Source: Chloroflexota bacterium
Lineage (GTDB): Bacteria > Chloroflexota > Limnocylindria > Limnocylindrales > CSP1-4
Assembly: GCA_021790375.1 (NCBI GenBank)
Contig: JAJYEB010000025.1
Span: forward strand, 1-11,783
Length of the DNA stretch: 11,783 nt
Reading direction: 5' to 3'
Of the stretch, positions 7,217 through 11,783 are shown piece after piece. The number at the start of each line of letters is the position of its first letter. Position 1 is the stretch's first letter. The position numbers and the translations under genes are program-made. The notes beneath the pieces are model-generated. The model was not told the origin of the DNA and searched no databases. It saw only the letters and a list, made by a program, of their open reading frames with translations.

Positions 7217-8031
7217 CCGGTGATGAACTCCCCGCCGTCGATGCCCAGCACGTTGCCGGTCATCCACTCGGTGCCGTCTCGCGAGAGGGTCACGATGGCG
7301 CGCGCCACATCATCGGTGGTGGTGATCCGGCCGCCGGGGTTCCGTCGCCGTGCCACGTCGACCAGCTCGTCGCGCTCGGGGATCTGCATCAGCGCGTGCG
7401 TGACCGTCACCCCGGCGCGGATCGCGTTGCAGGTCGCCCCGATGCCGCGCCGCGCGAGTTCCATCGCCAGCTGCCGGCAGTGCGACTCCAGCGCCGACTT
7501 GGCCGCGCTGACCGCGCCGTAGCTTCCGACCACGCGGGTGGAGCCCTCGCTGGTCATCGCGTAGATCCGCGAGCCCGCCTCGATGAACCCGCCGTGCACC
7601 AGGTCCTGGGTCCAGTAGACCAGGCTGTGCGCCATGACGTCGAGCGTCATCTCCATGTTCTTCCGGCTGATCGCGTCGGCCGCGTCCGCGGCGAGAAACG
7701 GCTTCAGCGTCCCGAAGGCCAGCGAGTGCAGCAGGACGCGCACGTAGGAGTGCCGGCCCGCGGCCTCGGAGCGGTCGAACCGCTCGCGGAGCGCGGCCAG
7801 CACGCGGCCGCGCTGCTCGTCGTCGGCGGCGTTCACGTTGAAGAAGTGCGCCTCGCGGCCCAGCGCCTCGATCCGCGCACGCACCTCCTCCACGTGGGCC
7901 ATGCCGGACCGGCGATCGAGGTGCACGCCGGCGATGTGGTACCCGTCGGCTGCGAGCGCCAGCGCGGTCGCCTCCCCGAACCCGCTGCTCGCGCCCAGGA
8001 TCAGCGCCCACCGCTCGCGCTCGTCCGCCAC
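7213..8031 (-). CDS. Short-chain dehydrogenase/reductase of the FabL (enoyl-ACP reductase III) type
   Basis: The protein has 272 residues. An N-terminal NAD(P) Rossmann motif of classical spacing (G13-ASS-G17-F-G19) is followed by HSLAFGTLKPF (102-112) and the active-site pair Y171 and K178 in SYGAVSAAKSALE. The six-residue Tyr-Lys spacing (Y-x6-K) is that of enoyl-ACP reductases, not the Y-x3-K of ordinary SDRs. The combination of classical cofactor loop and Y-x6-K matches Bacillus FabL, as does the C-terminal stretch (PERDELVDVARRRNPGGRIT, then GNVLGIDGGEF). The likely reaction is NAD(P)H-dependent reduction of a 2-enoyl thioester, in line with the CoA-transferase upstream, but the true substrate is unproven. 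The start is GTG at 8031 with a strong SD (GGGAGGAGG, 8037-8045). Its stop overlaps the ribokinase start. Confidence 0.85.
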   Translation of the reverse strand: MADERERWALILGASSGFGEATALALAADGYHIAGVHLDRRSGMAHVEEVRARIEALGREAHFFNVNAADDEQRGRVLAALRERFDRSEAAGRHSYVRVLLHSLAFGTLKPFLAADAADAISRKNMEMTLDVMAHSLVYWTQDLVHGGFIEAGSRIYAMTSEGSTRVVGSYGAVSAAKSALESHCRQLAMELARRGIGATCNAIRAGVTVTHALMQIPERDELVDVARRRNPGGRITTTDDVARAIVTLSRDGTEWMTGNVLGIDGGEFITG

Positions 8032-8036
8032 CTGTG

Positions 8037-8045
8037 CCTCCTCCC
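8037..8045 (-). promoter_or_regulatory. Strong Shine-Dalgarno for the GTG-started reductase
   Basis: On the minus strand this reads GGGAGGAGG, 5 nt before the GTG at 8031. It makes the GTG the preferred start. A dedicated strong SD is expected here because the gap from the preceding CoA-transferase gene (196 bp) is too long for translational coupling. Confidence 0.8.
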
Positions 8046-8126
8046 GCGATCGTCAATCGCGGCCGAGTCTAGCAGTGCGACCGTGGAGCGACCGGACTCG
8101 CGCCTGGCCGGGGTCGGAGCACCGCC

Positions 8127-8265
8127 TCGGCCCGCCTCCGCGCGATGTCGTGCCGCGCCATGGCCGGGTGTCAGGTCGCGCCGTCGGCCCGCCTCCGCGC
8201 GATGTCGTGCCGCGCCATGGCCGGGTGTCAGGTCGCGCCGTCGGCCCGCATCCGCGCGATGTCGT
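8127..8265. repeat. 57-bp tandem repeat, about 2.4 copies, spanning the CoA-transferase stop codon
   Basis: The copies are 8127-8183, 8184-8240 and a partial one at 8241-8265. The two full copies appear identical; the partial copy has one mismatch (position 8250). The CoA-transferase stop (TGA, 8228-8230) lies in the middle copy and the equivalent TGA recurs at 8171-8173 in the outer copy. The array therefore duplicates the last codons plus stop of that gene into the gap before the reductase. A degenerate trace of another copy may lie at about 8104-8126. Confidence 0.93.
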
Positions 8266-9787
8266 CCGGCCCGAACCCGAGCTCCGCCAGCACCACGTCC
8301 GTGTGCTGCCCCAGCAGGGGCGGCGCGCTCCGCACGCTGCCGGGCGTGGCTGCCAGCTTGAACGGGAGACCGGTGGTGCGCAGCGTGCCGATGGTGGGGT
8401 GCGCGACCGACTCGACCATGTGGCGGGCCTGCACCTGGGGATCCGAGAACAGCGCCGCGAGGTCGTTGATCGGCCCGCTCGGGACCTCGGCGGCGAGGAG
8501 CAGCTCGATCCACTCGGACGACGGACGCGTGGCAAAGCGGGTGCCGAGGATCGCGCGCAGGTCGGCGCGGTGCTCCACTCGCGAGCCGTTGGTGGCGAAG
8601 CGGGGATCCTCCACCAGGTCGGGCAGGCCGACCGCCTCGCAGAAGCGCGGCCACTGCCGGTCGCTGCCGACCGCGACCGCGATGGACCCGTCCGCGGTTC
8701 GGAACGTCTCGTAGGGCGTGATGTTGGGGTGCTCGTTGCCGAGGCGGCCCGGGACTGTTCCGCCGACCAGGTAGTTGCTCGCCTGGTTGGCCAGCCAGGC
8801 GATGGTCGACTCGAACAGGCTGATGTCGATGCGCTGGCCACGCCCCCGGGCTCCTGGCACCACCACCTGCGCCGGGTCGGCCGGAACACCCGCGCTATCT
8901 CGACCGAGGAGGGCCGCCAGCACGGAGACCGCCCCCAGCATCCCGGTCGCCAGGTCGACCACCGCCACACCCACCTTCGTCGGCGTGCCGCCCGCCTCGT
9001 CTGGCGCACCCGTGATCGACATGAGCCCGGCCATGGCCTGGACGATGAAGTCGTAGCCCGGCCGGTCCGCGTACGGCCCGTCCGGCCCGAACCCGCTGAT
9101 CGCGAGGTGCACCAGCGCCGGGTTGAGCCGCTCGATCTCGTCGTCCGGGAAGCCCAGTCGCGCCAGGCCGCCGACGCGGTAGTTCTCGACCAGCACATCG
9201 CTGCGCGCCAGGAGCCGGCGAAGCGCCTCGCGACCGTCGTCGGTCCTGAGGTCGAGCCGGATCCCGCGCTTGTTCCGGTTGACGGCCAGGTAGTACGCGG
9301 CCTCACCGGGGTACCCGGGCCGGGCGCGCGGGTCGCCGGGCGGATAGGCGGCGCCGGGCTCGGGTGCGCCGGCCCACGGGGGCCCCCAGCGCCGGGTGCC
9401 GTCGCCCTCGGGGGGCTCGACCTTGACCACGTCGGCCCCCAGGTCGGCGAGCAGCATGGTGCAGTAGGGACCGGCAAGGACGGTGGAGAGGTCGCAGACG
9501 CGGATCCCGGCCAGCGGACCGGACGGAGGGGGCAGGGGACTCGACGGGGCCCGGCCGGCAGCCTCGGGCTGGGGGTCCGTAGGGGCCCGGCCGGCAGGCT
9601 CGGGCACGCGGTTCGAATTGGCCCGGCCGGCAGGCTCGGGCACGCGGTTCGAATTGGCCCGGCCGGCAGGCTCGGGCTCGCGGTTCGAATTGGCCCGGCC
9701 GGCAGGCTCGGGCACGCGGTTCGAATTGGCCCGGCCGGCAGGCTCGGGCGGCGTGCCGATTGCGTGGCTCTGGCCAGGGTCTCTCAC
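8228..9787 (-). CDS. CaiB/BaiF family (class III) CoA-transferase with a repetitive N-terminal extension
   Basis: From GTG 9787 the protein has 519 residues against roughly 400 for the family. The conserved part starts near residue 92 (LAGIRVCDLSTVLAGPY, then LADLGADVVKVEPP), continues with VNRNKRGIRLDL (169-180) and GYDFIVQAMAGLMSITG (244-260), and includes the probable catalytic Asp, D278 in VVDLATGMLGA. A Pro/Gly-rich insert of about 18 residues precedes VNRNKR. The family moves CoA between a donor thioester and a carboxylate acceptor; the acids cannot be named. GTG 9787 is preferred because GGGAG (9793-9797) lies 5 nt ahead, while a more distant GTG at 9862 has no SD. No ATG, GTG or TTG occurs between 9605 and the conserved domain, so at least part of the repeat region is upstream of or within the translated gene. 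It is first in a same-strand run with the reductase, ribokinase and aminotransferase. Confidence 0.9.
   Translation of the reverse strand: MRDPGQSHAIGTPPEPAGRANSNRVPEPAGRANSNREPEPAGRANSNRVPEPAGRANSNRVPEPAGRAPTDPQPEAAGRAPSSPLPPPSGPLAGIRVCDLSTVLAGPYCTMLLADLGADVVKVEPPEGDGTRRWGPPWAGAPEPGAAYPPGDPRARPGYPGEAAYYLAVNRNKRGIRLDLRTDDGREALRRLLARSDVLVENYRVGGLARLGFPDDEIERLNPALVHLAISGFGPDGPYADRPGYDFIVQAMAGLMSITGAPDEAGGTPTKVGVAVVDLATGMLGAVSVLAALLGRDSAGVPADPAQVVVPGARGRGQRIDISLFESTIAWLANQASNYLVGGTVPGRLGNEHPNITPYETFRTADGSIAVAVGSDRQWPRFCEAVGLPDLVEDPRFATNGSRVEHRADLRAILGTRFATRPSSEWIELLLAAEVPSGPINDLAALFSDPQVQARHMVESVAHPTIGTLRTTGLPFKLAATPGSVRSAPPLLGQHTDVVLAELGFGPDDIARMRADGAT
9548..9749. repeat. 36-bp tandem repeat, about 5.6 copies, coding a 12-residue repeat
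   Basis: Units begin with GGCCCGGCCGGCAG at 9548 (second half degenerate), 9584, 9620, 9656, 9692 and 9728 (partial, to 9749), a strict 36-bp period. The units from 9584 on are near-identical; one carries A-to-T in the variable position. On the minus strand, in frame with the CoA-transferase, each unit reads PEPAGRANSNRV or with a terminal E. Units abut with no spacers, so this is a minisatellite and not a CRISPR array despite the CRISPR-like unit length. Confidence 0.95.
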
Positions 9788-9792
9788 GGGCA

Positions 9793-9797
9793 CTCCC
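9793..9797 (-). promoter_or_regulatory. Shine-Dalgarno supporting the CoA-transferase GTG start
   Basis: GGGAG on the minus strand, 5 nt before the GTG at 9787. It favours this start over the GTG at 9862 and over the GTG codons that recur inside the repeats, which have no SD-like sequence ahead of them. Confidence 0.5.
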
Positions 9798-10263
9798 AGC
9801 TCCGGGCGGGCGTTCGGGAAGGCAGACGGACCGCTCGAGCCGCATCGTACCGGTCGGGGCACGATTGGGCCGCGGCGTCACCCACGCGGCCGGGGATACG
9901 GCTTCCGTGTGGTCGACCCCACGCGAACGGTCGGGGAGGGCGGAGGGCCCGGCATCCCGGTCGGCCGCGAGCGCAGCGAGAACGGGTTCCCGAGCCGGAC
10001 TCGCGTAGCGAATATCCCCTGCAGCGTTCTCGGAGCGGGTGGCTCAACCCCAGTGCCAGGGCACCTGGGCGGACGCTGGCGTGGCGCGCTCGGCCCAGCC
10101 TCCACCGCGCTCGACCCGGGCACGCCATGCTCGATGGCGAGGCGGGCATGCACCGGACCCGGCCCGTGCAGCGGCCGAGGCGAGGGCGAGCGACCGGCGA
10201 CCAAGCCGAGACGGGCGCCCAGTCGATGTCCGGGCACTTCCGTGATTGCTGCGGGGGATATCG

Positions 10264-10331
10264 CCGCTCATGTGGCTCCGCCGCTCATGTGGCTCCGCCG
10301 CTCATGTGGCTCCGCCGCTCATGTGGCTCCC
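10264..10331. repeat. 17-bp tandem repeat, four copies
   Basis: The unit is CCGCTCATGTGGCTCCG, repeated at 10264, 10281, 10298 and 10315; the last copy differs only in its final base. The 17-bp period shifts the reading frame at every unit, so the same amino-acid string appears in all frames, and the block is not coding. It directly abuts a strong hairpin. Confidence 0.95.
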
Positions 10332-10373
10332 CGCGGGGAGGATTGCCTCCCGCCGGGAGGCGGGACCGCGGGG
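10329..10373. other. Nested GC-rich hairpin
   Basis: The outer stem is CCCCGCGG (10329-10336) with CCGCGGGG (10366-10373), 8 bp. Inside it is a second perfect stem, GCCTCCC (10345-10351) with GGGAGGC (10355-10361), with a 3-nt loop. An alternative pairing, GGGAGG (10336-10341) with CCTCCC (10346-10351), would exclude the inner stem. There is no T-run on either side, so a factor-independent terminator of standard form is not supported; a structured leader, an attenuator or a DNA cruciform are options. Confidence 0.6.
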
Positions 10374-10425
10374 GCTCTTGCCGCCCACGTGGAAGGGCCG
10401 GGGGCCGTGCCTCCGGAGGGACCGG

Positions 10426-10565
10426 CGAAGCAGGGGGGTGTCAGATGCAGGGCGATGTGAGCAGCCCAGGGCGATGAGAGAAGCCGGGCTGCGTGACAAG
10501 CAAGGCGGGGTTGCGAAGCAGGGCGGCGGGCGAAGCAGGGCGGCGTACGCGCGAAGCCGGGCGGC
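10426..10565. repeat. Degenerate GAAGC(A/C)GGGCGG repeats
   Basis: Related blocks start at about 10426 (CGAAGCAGGGG), 10479 (AGAAGCCGGGC), 10496 (ACAAGCAAGGCGGGG), 10514 and 10531 (both CGAAGCAGGGCGGCG) and 10552 (CGAAGCCGGGCGG). Spacing is 17 to 21 bp over the last three copies. The run lies upstream of the Mca-like gene and looks like a decayed tandem array. Confidence 0.6.
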
Positions 10566-10618
10566 CCGGTGGCTATCGCGTCCGCATGCGCGCGCGGGAC
10601 CCATCGGGCGTTCGCGGA

Positions 10619-10624
10619 TACCAT
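10619..10624 (+). promoter_or_regulatory. Candidate -10 element for leaderless transcription of the Mca-like gene
   Basis: TACCAT ends 7 nt before the ATG at 10632 and no SD is present. This is the same arrangement as at the kinase gene. The -35 region is not recognisable. If correct, the ATG at 10623, which overlaps the element, cannot be the start. Confidence 0.4.
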
Positions 10625-10631
10625 GCGCGCC

Positions 10632-11549
10632 ATGACCGCACGCCTGACCCTGATGACCGTCCACGCGCATCCCGACGACGAGACCATCACCACCGGCGGC
10701 GTCATGGCACGGTACGCCGCGGCGGGCGATCGCGTCGTCTTCGTGACCTGTACGTACGGCGAGAACGGCGAGATCGTCGTCCCCGAGCTCGACACCCCGG
10801 AGAACCACGCGCGGCTGGGAGAGATCCGCCAGGTGGAGCTGGCGCGTGCCATTGCCCGCCTGGGGCCCCTCGAGCACCACTGGCTGGGCTACCGCGACTC
10901 GGGGATGATGGGCACGCCGGAGAACGACGACCCCCGCGCCTTCTGGCAGGCCGACCTCGACGAGGCCATCGGCCGGCTGGTTCGCCTGGTCCGGCTGGAC
11001 CGGCCGCACGTGATCGTGGGGTACAACGACTTCGGCGGCTACGGGCACCCCGACCATATTCGCGCGGCGCAGCTCGCCAAGGGGGCCTTCGCGCGGGCCG
11101 GGGACCCGGCCTGGTACCCGGAGCAGCTCCAGGGTCCCGATGCCCTCGAACCGTGGCAACCGCTGAAGCTGTACGAGTCGGTGCTCGATTTCGAGCGGCG
11201 CGAAGAGATGAACAGGATCCTGGAGGAGCGAGGCATCCAGCCCTGGTGGACGGGCAGCCCCGACGAGACCGACGAGCAGCGGCGCGAGCGGGAGGCCTGG
11301 ATGAGCCGCATGGCCGCCGCCATCGGCCCCAAGACGACCCGGGTGGACGTGACGGACTTCCTGGCGGCCAAGCAGGCGGCCCTGCGCGAGCACGTGACCC
11401 AGATCTCGAGCGACAACCCGTTCCTCGCGCTCGGACCGGAGGACTGGGCGCGGGTGGCACCGGCCGAGGAGTTCACCCTCCGCGAGTCGCGCGTCGCGCC
11501 GGTACGCATCCCCGAAGACGACCTGTTCGCGGGGCTGCGCGACCAGTAG
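10632..11549 (+). CDS. mca: Mycothiol S-conjugate amidase-like (LmbE/PIG-L family) zinc hydrolase
   Basis: The protein has 305 residues, close to actinobacterial Mca. The LmbE/PIG-L zinc motif HAHPDDE is at 11-17 (probable ligands H13 and D16, catalytic D15), and the third ligand is H142 in GGYGHPDHI. Features shared with Mca rather than generic PIG-L proteins include TYGENGEI (41-48), HWLGYRDSGM (83-92), YNDFGGYGHPDHI (131-143), the C-terminal LREHVTQIS (251-259) and EEFTLRESR (279-287). Mca cleaves mycothiol S-conjugates in xenobiotic detoxification; MshB deacetylates a mycothiol precursor. Whether this host makes mycothiol cannot be judged here, so another N-acetylglucosamine-linked thiol or glycolipid substrate is possible. 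The start at 10632 is chosen for homology and the -10 spacing; an ATG at 10623 is the alternative. It appears monocistronic and faces a convergent gene. Confidence 0.88.
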   Translation: MTARLTLMTVHAHPDDETITTGGVMARYAAAGDRVVFVTCTYGENGEIVVPELDTPENHARLGEIRQVELARAIARLGPLEHHWLGYRDSGMMGTPENDDPRAFWQADLDEAIGRLVRLVRLDRPHVIVGYNDFGGYGHPDHIRAAQLAKGAFARAGDPAWYPEQLQGPDALEPWQPLKLYESVLDFERREEMNRILEERGIQPWWTGSPDETDEQRREREAWMSRMAAAIGPKTTRVDVTDFLAAKQAALREHVTQISSDNPFLALGPEDWARVAPAEEFTLRESRVAPVRIPEDDLFAGLRDQ

Positions 11550-11560
11550 CGGGAGGTCAC

Positions 11561-11602
11561 GGGCCGGGCGGCTATGCCCGGGCGGGCGGCAATGCCCGGC
11601 CC
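11561..11602. terminator. Candidate bidirectional terminator between convergent genes
   Basis: A 9-bp perfect inverted repeat, GGGCCGGGC (11561-11569) with GCCCGGCCC (11594-11602), encloses GC-rich DNA. Inside are two near-identical 17-bp blocks, CGGGCGGC(T/A)ATGCCCGG, each of which can fold into its own CGGGC/GCCCG hairpin. It lies 11 bp after the Mca-like stop and 34 bp from the stop of the convergent gene. No T-run is present, which is common in very GC-rich genomes but lowers certainty. Confidence 0.5.
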
Positions 11603-11636
11603 CCGGCGCCGGCGGCAGGATCGGCGCTCGCGTGCG

Positions 11637-11783
11637 TCAGGCCGCGTGCTGCAGCAGGTAGACCACCACCACGAACAACGCACAGGCGGCCAGGAACCCG
11701 ACGCTGATCCCCGCCACCAGCAGCCACAGCCCGCGCCGCGACTCGAGACGCACAGGCGTCTCCTCGCCGAACACGAAACCCGA
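11637..11783 (-). CDS. C-terminal fragment of a membrane-anchored protein (partial, 5' end off the right edge)
   Basis: The frame enters from the right edge and ends at a TGA (11637-11639), giving the last 48 residues. A short polar stretch with an acidic-basic pattern (GEETPVRLESRR, 6-17) precedes one strong hydrophobic segment (about 18-43, WLLVAGISVGF to FVVVVYLL) and the end QHAA. This is a typical C-terminal transmembrane anchor, with the preceding domain probably cytoplasmic given the Arg-Arg at the membrane edge. Too little is visible to name a family. The composition contrasts with the Arg/Pro-rich noise frames elsewhere in the window, which is the main reason to call it a gene. It converges on the Mca-like gene. 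Confidence 0.6.
   Translation of the reverse strand, partial: SGFVFGEETPVRLESRRGLWLLVAGISVGFLAACALFVVVVYLLQHAA

Larger units (their letters stand above)
9788..10631. other. 844-bp divergent intergenic region, no gene seen
   Basis: This region lies between the divergent starts of the CoA-transferase (minus) and the Mca-like hydrolase (plus), and should hold promoters for both. Several open frames cross it, but they pass through tandem repeats whose 17-bp period breaks every frame, and their translations are Arg/Pro/Gly-rich. It contains an inverted repeat CGAGAACG/CGTTCTCG (9977-9984 with 10025-10032), a four-copy 17-bp repeat, a nested hairpin and a run of degenerate repeats, listed separately. 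A candidate -10 for the hydrolase is at its right end. I see no convincing promoter for the CoA-transferase side. Confidence 0.5.

Noticed and set aside
9609..9727. Repeated GGTTCGAAT resembling a tRNA T-loop
   Set aside because: It is part of the 36-bp unit; no acceptor, D or anticodon arm can be built around it.
9548..9749. Possible CRISPR array (36-bp units)
   Set aside because: Units abut directly with no spacers, stay in frame with the CoA-transferase, and no cas gene is in the window.
9961..10040. GAGCGCAGCGAG-type sequence with an inverted repeat, as a possible REP element or attachment site
   Set aside because: Only a single 8-bp inverted repeat with a 40-nt gap. No second copy in the window and no integrase or transposase.
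7838..10477. An 879-residue plus-strand open frame across three repeat arrays
   Set aside because: It is antisense to the CoA-transferase and reductase genes. It stays open because of GC content and repeat periods, and its composition is Arg/Gly/Pro-rich.

Overview
The window is very GC-rich DNA with densely packed genes, most of them on the minus strand. Mixed SD-led and apparently leaderless starts, a NarL-type two-component pair, a mycothiol-conjugate-amidase-like hydrolase and a CaiB/BaiF CoA-transferase suggest a high-GC free-living bacterium. A Chloroflexota lineage of the Limnocylindria/soil type, or an actinomycete, would fit. This is inference from gene style; no rRNA or other marker gene is present. 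No transposase, integrase, phage gene, tRNA or CRISPR array was seen.

Layout. (1) 1-1692, minus: a ferredoxin-GltD-like FAD/NAD(P) oxidoreductase whose C-terminus lies beyond the left edge. (2) 1867-3815, minus: a sensor kinase and a NarL-type response regulator, translationally coupled by a TGATG overlap. (3) 3816-4107: intergenic DNA with a 27-bp tandem repeat, then on the plus strand a four-helix membrane protein of unknown function (4108-4593). (4) 4594-4994: no gene seen. (5) 4995-9787, minus: a probable metabolic operon transcribed in the order CaiB/BaiF CoA-transferase, FabL-like short-chain reductase, ribokinase, class I/II aminotransferase. The last three are joined by ATGA and TGATG overlaps. 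(6) 9788-10631: an 844-bp divergent intergenic region with a 17-bp tandem repeat, a strong nested hairpin and degenerate repeats. (7) 10632-11549, plus: an Mca/LmbE-type zinc deacetylase, facing the 3' end of a C-terminally membrane-anchored protein that runs off the right edge (11637-11783, minus).

The genes are mostly recognisable housekeeping or accessory metabolism. What stands out is the number of unrelated short tandem repeats in under 12 kb: 27, 9, 57, 36 and 17 bp units plus a degenerate set. Two of them change protein ends. The 36-bp array codes a 12-residue repeat at the N-terminus of the CoA-transferase, and the 57-bp array duplicates that gene's last codons together with its stop. 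Three of the four operon proteins carry low-complexity N-terminal extensions. I did not find a convincing new defence or mobile system. The repeat biology and the four-gene operon are the items most worth following up.
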